Source: Siderastrea radians
Taxonomy: Eukaryota > Cnidaria > Anthozoa > Scleractinia > Rhizangiidae
Length of the DNA: 64,000 bases
Direction of reading: 5' to 3'
NCBI GenBank assembly: GCA_964017195.1
Contig: OZ024889.1
Location: 61,217,858-61,281,857 of the forward strand
The notes under the pieces are model-generated. The model saw only the letters and a program-made list of their open reading frames with translations, made no database searches and was not told where the DNA came from. Below, piece by piece: positions 21,838 through 35,200 of this stretch. Position 1 is the stretch's first letter. The number at the start of each line of letters is the position of its first letter. The position numbers and the translations under genes are program-made.

Positions 21838-23676
21838 ATGGACATCCTTCCAGATGAAATCATTGCACAAATATTATCGTACATACATCCGATTTACGAA
21901 GATCTTGCTGGGTACTCCATTGTATGCCGAAGATGGGATCGTATCATTCAAAACACCGGACTTCTGTGGAAGCACATACACTTGCACGACGATCGAGACG
22001 CTCGGGAAGCTTTGGAGGATAATTATGCAAGTGTACTGTGTAACTGTTTGAAGAGATACCGTCAGTTTATCCAGTGCGTCAGAGCAGAGGATCAAACCTT
22101 TTTCACTCGCCCCGAACTCAGGCGGCTTCTGACATCGCTTCCGAATTTAACAAGGCTGGACGTCCCAGTGCTGTCTTGGAGTAGGGTTTTCGCGCAGTCT
22201 TTGAAAAGCGCGCCAGTGTTAAAGTTTTTAACTATTGATGACTACAGAGCGCTTGTTAAGAGACGGTCAGACTGTGGTAACGGACCTGTACGAATTCACA
22301 AACGCGGGATACGGGTATGGGATTTACGCGTACTCGCTCGACAATTTACATCTTTGGAATCGCTGACTTTGAACATCAACATTTTCAAACTGTACCGCCA
22401 CGGAATTTTACCGGTACTCGATCAGCTTAACTTGAAAGAGCTGCATCTGGAGTTTGCTCCTTACGGCATCGACGAACTTCCGAACGAAAGCGTCATTTCT
22501 CCGATCAATTCCTTCATGAACTCTCGCCACGCCTCTACTCTTGTTAGTCTTGATCTACACTACCTACCTGTAAGCACAGAGGACTTGGTGAGTTATGTAG
22601 AAAATTTCAAGTGTCTTAAACAGCTTTTTGTGGCTGTCTCGTTCGAAACGAACGCTCGTGCGCCAAGTTCTGTGGTTCTTAAATCAGAGAGCATCACGAC
22701 GCTGTTTTTAACGGGTATGCCAAGCACAAACGTGAAGAGCTTAAAATGTGTTTTGCCTCGCTTGGAAGTTATACTCATTTCTGAGTGCCATCATCTTATC
22801 TCGCTTGAGGTGCACGCAACAAATGTTCTCTCATTCATCCTTCAAGGGAGCTGTCAGTTAGCGAATGTTAAGGCACAGTGCAAGAGTATTCACGATTTGT
22901 TGATGTATGACTGTCCTGCGATTGAACCAGAAGTGGTCCAGGAATTTTTGTCCGAGTGTCCGTGTATCAAACAAATGGAACTCTCCGTGGATTGGGGAAT
23001 AATAGAACTGGACAGTCACCACTGTAGGGGCTTGACACAGCTCACAATCCGCGATGTCACGATGAGTCTCTCAAAGCTCAAAGTAGACTGTCCGACTTTA
23101 GAATATTTCAAATGCTCAGGAGACGCCTCCCCTGCGAAGCACAGGAACAACCGAAACGTGGCCGGCTGTGATATCGAGATCCGTGCGGACTCCTTGAAGA
23201 AGTTTCAAATGTGCGATGTCGGCTGCGCCAATCGGGTCACTGTGCACTGTATGGAGGCTAGCATCATTCAAATCACAGGTATACAGCCATGGCAGAGACC
23301 GCTGATCGTTGAGCTGAATGCATCGCGGGCAATAGACACCGTGTTTTTCACAGGTTTGACAATCGACATGATCGCTCTCAACTCGAGCTATGTTGAGCAT
23401 GTTATCATTGAGAAATGTTCTTTGGCGGCCGACCGCAATAACAGACGGCGCACTATGAGATTCAAGTGCGGGGAAATTCGCGCGCTTCGGTTGCTGCGTT
23501 GCCCTCGCATGAAAAAGTTTTCGTTGCACGTTAAGTGTGTGCAGAATCTGTCGATCGATTCGTGCTCAAATCTTCGAGATCTTGACGTCAGTGCCTCGAA
23601 GCTTAGCCGCGTAAGAATTTGTAACTGTCCTTATTTAGAGCAAGTGAACCAGACGATAGCACATGGTACCAACTAG
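21838..23676 (+). CDS. F-box protein with leucine-rich C-terminal region, intronless
   Basis: A single 613-codon frame. I start it at ATG 21838 (AACACCATGG, good start context), because the frame upstream to 21655 has no ATG and the F-box begins directly after this start: MDILPDEIIAQILSYI ... CRRWDRIIQNTGLLWKHI (residues about 2-45). F-box proteins bind Skp1 and present substrates to SCF ubiquitin ligases in the cytosol or nucleus (family knowledge). The rest (about 100-600) has irregular leucine-rich units with recurring cysteines (CHHLISLEVHATNVLSF; NLSIDSCSNLRDLDVS), a solenoid as in FBXL proteins and the probable substrate-binding part. No intron interrupts 1.8 kb although its neighbours are intron-rich, so it may be an old retrocopy. 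Substrate unknown. Confidence 0.85.
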   Translation: MDILPDEIIAQILSYIHPIYEDLAGYSIVCRRWDRIIQNTGLLWKHIHLHDDRDAREALEDNYASVLCNCLKRYRQFIQCVRAEDQTFFTRPELRRLLTSLPNLTRLDVPVLSWSRVFAQSLKSAPVLKFLTIDDYRALVKRRSDCGNGPVRIHKRGIRVWDLRVLARQFTSLESLTLNINIFKLYRHGILPVLDQLNLKELHLEFAPYGIDELPNESVISPINSFMNSRHASTLVSLDLHYLPVSTEDLVSYVENFKCLKQLFVAVSFETNARAPSSVVLKSESITTLFLTGMPSTNVKSLKCVLPRLEVILISECHHLISLEVHATNVLSFILQGSCQLANVKAQCKSIHDLLMYDCPAIEPEVVQEFLSECPCIKQMELSVDWGIIELDSHHCRGLTQLTIRDVTMSLSKLKVDCPTLEYFKCSGDASPAKHRNNRNVAGCDIEIRADSLKKFQMCDVGCANRVTVHCMEASIIQITGIQPWQRPLIVELNASRAIDTVFFTGLTIDMIALNSSYVEHVIIEKCSLAADRNNRRRTMRFKCGEIRALRLLRCPRMKKFSLHVKCVQNLSIDSCSNLRDLDVSASKLSRVRICNCPYLEQVNQTIAHGTN

Positions 23677-23808
23677 TCCCTTTGGACGATACCACTAGCA
23701 GATTGACGATACTTTTAGCAGTTTGTCAAGTAAAAAATACACAACAAAAGTAACAGTTATTTCAAAATATTGTTTGACATTGGTGATTTTTGTATGTTTG
23801 CTTTGAAA

Positions 23809-23814
23809 AATAAA
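23809..23814 (+). terminator. polyadenylation signal of the F-box gene
   Basis: AATAAA 133 bases after the stop codon in an AT-rich context. Confidence 0.55.
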
Positions 23815-23937
23815 GCTTGAGAATTTAAACAAGACGTAAGTGAAATCCTGGCATCGGCTCACAAAAAAAAAATAAATAAATCTGCGGATGAGATTAACTC
23901 CGGCTCTATCAGCATGATTTGTCTTTCAATGTTCGCC

Positions 23938-24195
23938 CCGGCCCCTTAGGGTTGGCTAAACTAGGAAACATTGTCCCGGTGACATTGCTGCAGAAGCAAT
24001 TTTTTCACAGGTTAGCTGCCCGGGAAACGTGTGACACAAGCAAATTTTGCTCCTCGAAAGCAAGGAAATGTTTTTTCATCAAGTCAAAAACATTGTTTCT
24101 TCATGGACGCCAACTTTGCTTCCTGTGTAGCCACAGCAGAAACAATTAGAAGAAACAGTGTTTCTGCAGCAATGTTTCCTAGGTTAGCCAGGGCC
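23938..24195. mobile_element. MITE, GGCCCTgGGTTAGCC ends
   Basis: The left part GGTTGGCTAAACTAGGAAAC is inverted at the right (TGTTTCCTAGGTTAGCCAGG); inner GCTGCAGAAGCA / TTTCTGCAGCAA also pair. About 260 bases. Confidence 0.6.
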
Positions 24196-24489
24196 TTAAT
24201 TAAAGCAGGTTTTCATTGGTTATCCGACATAAAGCACAATAAGCAAAACACAAATAAGCATAGACCTTACTAGGAGTTAGTGCACATGAGCAGAAGCACA
24301 AGGAAACAGACATTCGCGTACCTCGAGTCTTCGTTCCTTACTGCGCAGGCTTTTACCGGCCGCTGGTCAAGGGGAACGAAGATGCTGGGTACGAGGGTGG
24401 GGAACAGACTGTTTTCTTTTTGTTAATTTTTACTTGTAGAGGTGGTCTGTTAATTTCATCTATTGGCACCATGATGCATTTATAGTACG

Positions 24490-24975
24490 GCGTGCTCCCG
24501 TTGGTCGATATCGATCACGTGGCGCGATGGTGTCTCTCCTCATGAGTGCATAGAAGTTCATGTTCAGTTTTTCGAAAACTTGATTTCTCCCATACATTCT
24601 CTGTAATTCGACAGTACAAAAGTTACAGAAAATGTATGGGAGAAATCAAGTTTTCGAAAAACTGATCATGGACTTCTATGCACTCCAGATTTAGTGTATT
24701 GTTTCTTTAAATTCCTAAGTTACACTTTTCAAAGAGAAAGTGTCAAATATACTAATTCAGGAAGAATTAGTTGGCTTTGAAATCCCATACAAACGTTTGA
24801 ATTTCCCGCCATCTTGCCCTGATTACCCATGGTGCAACTAAGAGCGTGAACCGGTCCATATAAGCCCTGGAATAACGTTCTCGGGCTAATATTTGTTTTG
24901 AACATCAAATTTCCTTGGGCAACCTATTACACGATAGTGCCTTCGACAGAAGAACTCTATTGTTTAAATAGTTGA
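24490..24975. repeat. dispersed repeat, copy 2, carrying a fold-back insert
   Basis: Matches 16850-17175 in the order of its blocks, with the hairpin at 24544-24685 inserted just after GTGTCTCTCCTCATG. Confidence 0.55.
24544..24685. mobile_element. near-perfect 142-base fold-back element
   Basis: The left arm GAGTGCATAGAAGTTCATGT... returns inverted as ...ACTTCTATGCACTC. The arms include CAGTTTTTCGAAAACTTGAT and CTCCCATACATTCTCTGTAA and are about 60 bases each, with only a few mismatches and a loop of about 20 bases. Confidence 0.7.
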
Positions 24976-25746
24976 TTGTGAGTTGGGAGAATCGATATTG
25001 TTTACGGGCGTATCTTAATTTGGAGGAGTTTTTCTTTTATTTTTCTTTCTATTCTCTAGTCCGTAACGACAGCCGAACAAGGTAAACATAATTAGCTCAA
25101 ACTAATTCGTGCTATCGGCATGTCGATAACAATTTAGTTGCACTTTGTTGTGCCACCTCGCTTCAGCCGTGTAGGAAGAAACTGTTTTTTGGCTCCTAGT
25201 AAATTATGGATCGTAGAAAAGTCATTAAACAGATGACTAGCAACGTTGTATGTGACCTTAATTTCCTTTTAATCCACAATTTAAAGGTTTTAACTTTAAA
25301 TTTACAATTCAAAGCTTCTCTATAGCTTTCTAATAGCGTAGTAGCTACTAAATTAGCGTTTTTGGTTTACGCGATTTCAATTTTAACGGCATCGCTTCGC
25401 CGTTGTTTAAAAAAAGAAAAGAAAGTAATCTAGACTACTAAAACAAACAGGCCACCTATTAAGGAAATGTTTTCACTCTGGCATATATAGTATTTCCTTG
25501 TGTATCCTTTAGATGACTGGTTTTGTGTGTTCGTTAACCTGAGGTTTTCCATGTCATACTGAACAACTAACGTAAAAGGAAATTGTCTATTGACGTTATC
25601 ATGTTCATGTTTGTTGCTGTAGCAACGAACGATTTCGCGAATGATAAGTTTTGCAGTCCTTTTAAACTACACGAAGACGAAAATTGTTGCCTTGTAAAAG
25701 CTTTTTTATATATATTACATTAACTCGCACAGTTATTTAATGGGTA

Positions 25747-25752
25747 TTTATT
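25747..25752 (-). terminator. possible polyadenylation signal of the mosaic gene
   Basis: TTTATT on the plus strand (AATAAA on the minus), 134 bases after the stop codon. Confidence 0.4.
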
Positions 25753-25885
25753 GTCTTCGGTTTCGAACTTACTGAGAGGTGAAGTGTTTTTTTTCGTACA
25801 TATTCAGCGCTATAAAGGGCAATGAAACTGTGTATGCGTATGCTTATATCGTGTCGCTTTGTCGTGTGCACGCTTCTTTTCTCAT

Positions 25886-26269
25886 TTAAACATTATAACA
25901 GTAAAAGTCTCCCTCCGCTAGATACGCATTACTGTCCGCTGAAATCAACCTCGTGGGAGGTGAAGTGCTGTGCGTGACTAGTTTTGCAGGATTGTGTGCC
26001 TCAACTGTCACGTAAACGATGTCCCCATCAAAGAGCGCACTCGCATTATTTAGAGGTAGCGTGACGTTTGTTGTAACGCCGACTTCTTGGAATGGTAGAA
26101 CGTCTGCTGTGTTAGGTTTTTTGCCTACAGCAACGCGAAATCCGCTGATTCCCGATTCTTGATCATTGAAGCCGTACCAGTGAGCCCGCAGTGTTTTATT
26201 GAAGAGATGGCAGCTAGAGTGAATACCAAACACGTCATGCGTGCGGTCCGTGCTCACTATAACAGACCC
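25886..26269 (-). CDS. exon 11: last FN3-like repeat and stop
   Basis: Phase-0 acceptor ...tttcttttcag, then GSVIVSTDRTHDVFG, HWYGFNDQESGISGFRVAVG and VYVTVEAHNPAKL; it ends FYCYNV and TAA. No C-terminal anchor. Confidence 0.8.
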   Translation of the reverse strand, partial: GSVIVSTDRTHDVFGIHSSCHLFNKTLRAHWYGFNDQESGISGFRVAVGKKPNTADVLPFQEVGVTTNVTLPLNNASALFDGDIVYVTVEAHNPAKLVTHSTSPPTRLISADSNAYLAEGDFYCYNV

Positions 26270-29200
26270 CTGAAAAGAAAGCAGTGAAAGCACCGTCAAC
26301 AAACACAGTTCAAAATAATTTAGTTTTGTTTGAATTAAAATTACAGTTGAAGCTCCAGTCAATAAGTGAACACCCTCGGGAAGCAGAAAAAGCGTCCGCA
26401 ACCGACTAGAGCTATTGTAACTGCTTATTTTGCGACAAGGTGGCCTCGTGAGAGTGAGGATGTACATCCTAAGTATCGTTGGAAAATTTACGATACTTAG
26501 AATTGTAATCATCAAAAAGCTTCAGGAGTCTGGCTACAGCCGCGCTTCACTTACCTTTGTTGGTGGCGTGTCATCAACAACCACTGGTAAGGTGGACGCT
26601 TTCTGTGTGACAAGCCCAACATTATTTTCGCACCTCACAACGACGTAGTACCTTTCTCCCGCCACTAACTGCAGACCCGTCGCTTGTACGGTCTTGTCCA
26701 ATCCATTGTTTACAAAGTCTACAATGAAATGGCTGCTGTTTCGTATCGTGTAGCTGCATGACTTGACGCCACTTTCCTTGTCTTCGAAGAAGGTGACGTT
26801 GGCGACCAAGGTGCAGTTGGTCACGCATGATGTGACATCAGTCACAGGAATTACGCTACCAACAAACGGCGCTGTCGAGTCCACTTTAATTTCGTCCGTT
26901 GCTGCTACAGAAAACAGGCCTGCGCCATTTGTCAGGCGGATGGTCACGTAATATGTCCCTCGGTGGCTTAACTGGCAGTCATCACACGTGATCTCCGTTG
27001 AATTTGAAGGTACCTCAGTCATGGATTTAACTTGGCAACCGACGGAAACTGTTCCCACACAGAATTCAGTTTTGCTGACGTCACTCTCGGGATCACGTGA
27101 TTTCCATGATGCACGGAGTTTGTTTCCGTGCGAAAGCCACATGCTTGGTCCGCGTGAAAGCTGAAAGGTGGGAAGAATTATCGTAAGTATTCAATAGAAC
27201 TACTATATCCTTTAAAGTGCACCTAACCCCAAAATATTTTTTACGCTAATATAAATCTTTGCACCTATTTTAAAAACATTTCGCCAATATTTGCAGTTTT
27301 TGACTTTTTTATGGGCTTCCAAACTTACGACAAACTAAGCACCATTTGGTGCACGACCGAGTTAGAAGGGGCATGGGTCTATTCTGGATTTGACGTCACA
27401 AACTGCTTTGCATGCATGTTTACAAAGACTTAAGGAGATGCAAATCATTTTGTGATGTCAAAGCCAGAATAGACCCATGCCTTCACTAGCTCGGTCGTGT
27501 ACCAGATGATGGCTAGATTTCGTAACTTTTACAGCCTATAAAAAGTCAAGAATGAGGGGGATTTCATAAAAAAAAGGCGTAATGCTTTTCGAACAGGTGC
27601 AAAGAGTTATTTTAGCGAAAAAAATATTTTGGGGTTAGGTGCACTTTAAGAGAAATGTATGAGGCAAATTAATCCGTCCATAGTACACGAAGTGGTATTA
27701 CGATATTTAGGGGGGAAAGTTTATTTATTTATTTACGTATTTATTTAAATCAATAGTTATACAGGAACATCATCATCTCGAAAATGTGTGTTTGGCTATT
27801 TTTCACTCTTCTGCAGTCAAGTTTTCATTATTTTAACCCTTCAAGCCCTGAGAGTGACGAAAATGAAATTTCTATTTACATTATTATCACTACTTGTTCA
27901 AACATTCAAGTGACGAGAATAAAGGAAGTTATCACCAAGGAAGAAGACGTCGTAATATTTAGACAAATTATCCTTACTAGATCCATAAGAAAGGTATGGA
28001 GAACAGTAAGGAGAATGTGCATTTTTATATCATGGCTTAAAGGGTTAATTAGACAGCGCTAGAATTGCACGTTTTGCACACCAGACACATTTAGAAAGAT
28101 TGAAGTAACACCTTGCTGTTACTTTACTGCTTCCAACTTTTTACTTAGAAAAAGCTTCACCTTACACATACTACTTAGCATACCATATCTCGAGCGCCAT
28201 TACCCTCACACATGCCGCCTTTTCACCTGTACCCCTCACTAAAATAATCTAATACATAACTGGGAATGAAACGTTATCCAACATACATTGAAATGAAAGC
28301 TACAGAGTACTTTCTTGTAATACGGGTATTTTTCAATACCTTTCGTTTTTAGGCATATATCTTTGTCAAATTATTCTAGGGCAGTCTTGGCAATAATTAA
28401 CGCTTACCTCAGTCAACTCAGGAGGGGAGATGTCCACAAGGAACCCATCAGTCCATCCATGTGACGTCATTCCAGCACCATTTGTAGCCTCTACAGTGAC
28501 GTAATACCGCACACTATGGGTCAGTGTAAGGTTTTCAGTCTTTGCTGAGGTCATCATGCCGACATCCGTAAAATTCAAGACATCTAGGGTGTCCGGTGAG
28601 GTTCCTAGACCCCAGCGGTATTTCACCACTCCACTCTCTTCGTCTTTGAACGGTTCCCATACTGCTTCTACTACCGTTGTTGAGGATTGATACTGTAGGT
28701 CAGACTGGAGAGATGAACCATCGTGAACTAAACCGGAACTTGGAGGAGTGACATCTACAATGACGCCATCAGAGGAAGAAGAGGAACTGAAGGCATCGCC
28801 ATTCGTGCAAGTAATCCGACTGACATAGCGGGCACCTGGGACAAGACTAAGGTTCCCGCGAGTAAGATTGCCTCTGCTTTCCACGGATTGGGACAACATA
28901 ACAGTGTCATTTCCAAATGCAGAACTGTTATCTGAAGCAGATTGTTCGATGAGTGTCCATGAACAGGTGGCAACACCTGACTCTTCGTCTGCAAAACCTT
29001 CCCACTGAATCGACAAAGAATTCATAGAGTCCGTGAAATCAATGTCCTGACCGATTCCATCGATTACAGTACCTTGAGATGGGGGGGTTATATCGAACTT
29101 TAGCTTCTTGGAAGACACGACTGAAGTGAGACCTGCTCTGTTTTTGACAAATACAGTGACGTAATATGCTAGGCGGGATTGAGCCGCAAAGGGGCCAATA

Positions 29201-32200
29201 GTACCGGAAGTGGAAGATCCTGCTGCTATGGAGCCACCCACACACGTGAGCGGCGTGGTCCCCAAGCAGTACTCACTGCTACGTATTCCACTTTCATAGT
29301 CCTTGACATCATTCCAAGAAACGTGAATTTCGATGCTGCGTTCTTCTTGGTCTGTGACCACGTGACTCGTGGTGACCTCTGCTAACATTGGAGGACTGGG
29401 ATCTACGATAAACCCATTCGAACTGGCCGTACTGCTGAGGCCAGCGGCCGACGTCGCCTTTAAAGTGACGTAATACTTTTGACCAGCAACCAACACGTCA
29501 AGACCAGGTGCGTTTGGTGCCAAATCTCTTTCAACGCTTGTTGTCAGACCCACGCTTGTGAAACGTAAGATATCGTCTTTTCCAGCAGCTGTACCTACAG
29601 CCCACTCATAGTCAATGACGGGGTCTCTAATGTCGTCGGTGAACGGATCCCAGTTGGCACTAACTGCTCTAGTGCTAGTTAGATAGTCAAGATCGACAAC
29701 CTCTGTTATGCCATCTCGAACGGAACCCGGAATTGGCCATATGGACTCCACTCGGAAACCATTGGATCGTGCAGTCTTGAGCAAGTTTGCTTTATTCCAA
29801 CATCTCAGCACGTTGTAATAAGTTACGTTTTTCAGGAAGCGAAGATCTTCGTAAGTCTGATAGTTAGAAAACACCTTTCTTTGTCCGTAAGCTGTGTTAT
29901 TGCTGACTTCAACATGAAACGGCCGCTTTCCATCGGTGCCTTCTATTGTCCACGTACACAGTCGCACGCCACTTTCTACATCTTCCACGCCGAACCAAGA
30001 CATGGAGACATTCCAGTCTTCGAGTACGACATTGTAGTCCACTCCAGTTACATGGCTTCCATCTATGACATCACCCATACGCGGTGGGCTTATATCCAAC
30101 AGCATTCCTTCGGAACTGCGAGTCACAGAAAGACCTGCACCATTTGTAGCTTGTACTGTGACAAACACCCGCTCTCCAGGGTTTGCTTTACACGTTGGAC
30201 AGGTGAATGAGTTGTTGGCTCCAACACTTGTCGTCATTCGTAGCTGGCAGCCTCGAGGTTTCGTTCCGACGCAGTACTTACTCTCCACGATGCTGCTTTC
30301 AGGATCTGTGATGTCCTCCCAGTGCGCTGCAACATCCATACTGGGAGAAAAGAAGTCGATGTCTTCACCACTTGCACCATCATGGACACAACCATTTACA
30401 GCCCGTGGAGGTGTTGTGTCTATGACGAGTCCAAGCGATGATGCGTTAGTACTTAAACCAGCTAGATTTGTTGCGATTACTGTGATGTAGTAAATATTTC
30501 CTTGCGTAAGGCTCAGGCCATTCTTAGTTACTTGAGTTGCAAGTTGTACGTTTTCAAAGCCAATAATATCGTCTTGGTAAGGTTGAGTGCCGATAGCAAA
30601 TTGATAATTCTGGATATCACTCTCGACCTCTGTAAATGGTGGCCATGTTGCTGTGATTGTTGTTGTGTCTGACTGATACTGGAAAGCGCCATCGCGTGAT
30701 ACACCTGCTGTTATAGGGCCGCTCACAATCGGTGGCGTGTTATCAATGGCAAAAGGGGAAGATGAAGAAGAGGATAGACCAGCATTGTTTACACAATCGA
30801 CGGTGACATTGTAGGTCTCTCCTTGAAGAAGACGAACGCTGTGAGGCAGCGAGACATTACCTGAAGACTCACTTCTAGATTCGATGAATAGAACGTGACC
30901 GGCTTGGTCTAGAACCGAGATGTTGCATCTGCTTATACCACTTTCACGATCTCTAAAACTGTTCCAAGAAATAGCAATACTGTTTGTAATGAAAGGCTTT
31001 CTTTTATCATTCCTTAATGATCGTCCAACGTAGACTTTTCCTGGATGAGGTGGAGTGTTGTCAAAGACAATCGCGTCCGAGCATGATCGCGACACGAGTC
31101 CGGCTCTGTTTCGCGATGTCACAGCTACATAATATTTCACGCCAGATCTAAAGACCAGGTCTGTCATTGTTGTATTTGCGTAATTTAACCGGCCAATGTT
31201 GATGAGTGGTTGGACTTGAGTGTCACATTTACTCGTGCCAATGGCCCACTTGTAGTACCATACTTCACTCTCAGGTTCAGAGAATCTGTTCCAGTAAACT
31301 GCAATGTCTGATGCCGAAGCTGAATAGAAAGCCTTCTCTTGCTCGTTGTAGCTCCATCCATCTTGGGAACCAAAGCCTGGATATATTGTGTTTGGTATGG
31401 GTGGGGTTGCATCCGCTATCACACCATCTGAAACAAGTTCTCTGACACCTCCTGCCTGATTTGTAACTTTAAGATGCACATGGTACTTTACTCCACTTGA
31501 CAAATTAAGATTCCCTTTACTCTTTACGTGGGTTGAAAGACCAACATCGATGTAGTCCTGAACACTGCTCTTGTCATTCACACTGGTTCCAATACTCCAT
31601 TGGAATTTCTCAATACCACTCTCCAAGTCCCAGATACCTTCCCAGTTTGCAGCCATAGTTGACAGTGAAGACTGGTACTTAAGGTCTGGCTCAATAATCC
31701 CATCATGCACCACTCCATGGCTTGGGGGACTGAAATCGATGAGCACCCCATCGGAGCTGAGGCAATTTCGTAGCTTGGCCTTGTTTACGGCACAGACGGT
31801 AAAGTAATAGACATCGTCAGTCAGTGATAAACCACGTGCAATAGCGGAAGTGTTCAGTCCGGCGTTTCGGAATGGCAAAACATCCATCGCTCTCCCTCGA
31901 CTTCTGCTAATTCCATATTCGTAATACTGAATCCCAGACTCGGGGTCTTCAAACCCCTCCCATTCTGCTGACATCGCTGTGGTGTTGTCTTGATAATCGA
32001 TGTCTGAGCCCGTGTTTCCGTCACGAACTTGAGCGTTTCGGGTGTTGGGAGGCGTCACATCGGCAACAAAGCCATCCGAAGATACTTCGGAACTAAGCAA
32101 GCCAGCTTTGTTTTCAGCCTTAACTTTGATACAATATCGCTGGCCATTAACCAGTGAAATGTTTGTCAGCATAAACGAAGTGGCTGTCGGAGGATGGAGT

Positions 32201-35200
32201 TTAACAAACCCATTTCCGGTTACGTGATAGTTTCCTGTGATACAGCTTCCCACGGCATAGTAGTACTGCTTGACAGCAGTGTGCGGCTCTGGGAACTTTG
32301 TCCAAGAACCGTAAACATGTTTCACTTCGGCTTGGTAATCGATGTCTACTTGTACTGTTGAACCATCGAACACATTTCCGGGAGATGGGGGGGTGGAGTC
32401 CGGTATCACAAGGACTGAATACGCGTCTTTATACAACTTGGCTCCATTGTAGGCTCTTATGATGACATAGTAACCTTTACCTTGCGATAGCGCGAGATTG
32501 CGGAATGTCCCAGATGTTGGCAGATTAGACCCTGAGACTTCTGTGAAGTCAGAGTTTGACGGCGATGAGTCTGAAGAGATAATGGCCCATTCATATCGCT
32601 GAAGTCCACTGTGAGCATCAGAAAAACCGACCCATTTTACTGTGATTGATGATACACTTGGTATGTAAACACACGGGGTTCCATTTATGACGTCATTCTG
32701 TCCTGTTACTTTAATTTTGCCTGTGAAGACGGGATTTGTGGTATCCACGGTAACGCCATCAGTAGTGACGTCAGTACTTAGACCCACTGCATCAACGGCC
32801 TTCACAGTCACAAAGTACTTGGTGTTATTTTTTAGAGCTAACCCACCATGCGTTATGTTTGTTGCATTGCCGGCCGATGTCCAGGGAACAATTAAGCTTC
32901 CACTGCTAGTACTTTCTGTTATCTTATACTTGTACTCCACAATTCCACTTCCCTTGCTTCCATCTGAGAAACCATTCCAATTCGCCGCTATCACGGTGTC
33001 CTCTGATTGGTAGTCGACATCACTGAAGTGTCCATCATTAACTGTACCCGCCAGCGGTGCATCCTGGTCTATCAACACGCAGTCTGAATTGACTTGCTTG
33101 TAAAGGCCAGCCTCGTTGTAGCCTCTGACGACCGCGCAGTAACTTTCCCCAGACACTAGATTGAGGTTAGTTGCTGTAGGAGAGCGGTTAAGTGCTGTGG
33201 TCTTAAATGAAGTAATAAGCCCGGCGCCTAGCCGCTGAACAGCCCAACTGTATCGTGAAATGGAGGAATGTGGATCAGTAAATCGGTTCCAGTTTGCACT
33301 AAACGTATTTGTCCATTTGGCGTACTTCAAATCCATCCCGGCTTGATTACCATCGTAAATCTTCCCTGCAACAGGTGGCGAAGTATCGATGATGACTCCA
33401 TCACTTGTGAGATCTGAAAACAGGCCCGCTTTAGTGAAAGCTCGAACAACGAATTGAACCTTTGATCCATCTGTTATGCTGTTAAATGTCTTCCCTGCAT
33501 TGGTGTTAAGGTTTACGTTTGTGAATGGCATAAGCTCGGTGATCTGATTGTTATTAAATGGAGTGACAAGCACTTTCCAGTGGTACTTGGCAACGCCGTG
33601 TCTTGTTTGCACTCCTCCCCAGTTCACCTGTAATGACTTGGAGGCTTGGTAACTCAGGTCAGCACCAGGCCCGTCGCGTATCCATCCTCCTTGTGGCCTT
33701 GATGTATCAATGATAACCGCAGCACTGCAGACGAGTTGAGGAATATTATTTCTCATATCGGCAACTTGTATGGAAACTTTGTAACCGTTGTTGTCTTGAA
33801 GACTAAGACCTGTCAGAATTTGGTAGAAATCGATTTCAAAAAGCTTATCAATGAGAAACCATACACCTTAAAGAAAGACCATTCGTCTCTCTACCGTATG
33901 CAACTGTGCCAAGGTCAAGCAGTGGCAACTCGGCTTATAGCTTATTGTTTTCTTATTAGAGTTATGAGAGGCCGTTTAAAGAGAAATTGAAAAGTGGCAA
34001 TCAATTAGGCATGTCCCGTTATTTTGTTTCAATAGGCTTAAAGTGCGTTTTTCATGTATTTCCCAAAAATGATGGGGATTATAGGATACTCAGACGTCAA
34101 AGACGCTTTTTCGCATAAAATTTCGGTCGCATACTTGTTTACCAATCAGAAAACGAGCAGAATAGCTGTATTTGAGTTCGCATAGTTTTAGCAATACCTA
34201 CGAGCACGGCCGGCAAGCAAAATAAGCCAATTTACGAGTACAACTTACCCAAGCCTAGCTTCTAGACAACAGCTCTGGTACTCTTTTGTCTCGATCTAAA
34301 AGTCCTCATTAAGAGTGTTTCTCCTTACCTGTCAGAGTTTGCTGCGTGTTGCTGTTGGCAAATGTTCCTTTTACGGCGGAGACGGTGTTGCAAGCCGAGG
34401 ATGATGTGAGAACGAACCACTTTAGAGTCAACTGGCCACAAGAGACGGAAAATCCGGCGATACGTAAGTAGAGCTTATCTGTGAAGTGTTGATAGCTAGC
34501 GACTGATTGAAACGATTGATCCATGACCTGGGGTGTGCCAGTTGTTATGTTAATTTTGTCTTCCACTGCACCAGGGCATGTTCCGAGACGTCCATTACAC
34601 CTGGATAACAAGCGTTTTATCATTAGTGTAGACCTAACTGTAAGTATGCTTGTGGTTCGTCACGCAGTCTTTTATGGAATGATTACACGACGAGCCAAAA
34701 AGGGTCTGCTAGAAGACTTATGCGAACGTCTTTTTCGAAACATGTGTCCCGTTCGTAATCAAGACCAACATCGCTGCAAGTCACAACTTACTATATAACG
34801 GCTCAGGATGTTGACAGAATGATCGCGGAACATGTATCATTTTCAAAGAAAAAGGGTCACAGTTTGAGGAAGTTTAGCTGAAAAGTCACCAGGTTATATG
34901 TTTTGAAAACGTGAGAAATTCCGTAAATACCCCTCTAGTTTAACCTCTCGTTTAAATCGTGAAAGCCCCTAACCAAAAAGGCGGTAAATTACCTGAAATC
35001 ATCAGCTTCAATTCAAACGTTTAGTTCGAAACTCGATAGAATTTACCATTTTGAGGTACTCTGGCAGATGACGGACATAATTTTAATCAATCAATTGATG
35101 CCGTGTAAAAAGTGGTTGTTCATCGTGGAAGGTAACATAACGAAGAATATTAGCGTACATTTGTCTCACAATATAATCACTTGCGACAAAAATTGCGACG

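Noticed and set aside
24544..24685. microRNA precursor
   Set aside because: The arms are too long and too perfect for a microRNA hairpin; a fold-back transposon is simpler.
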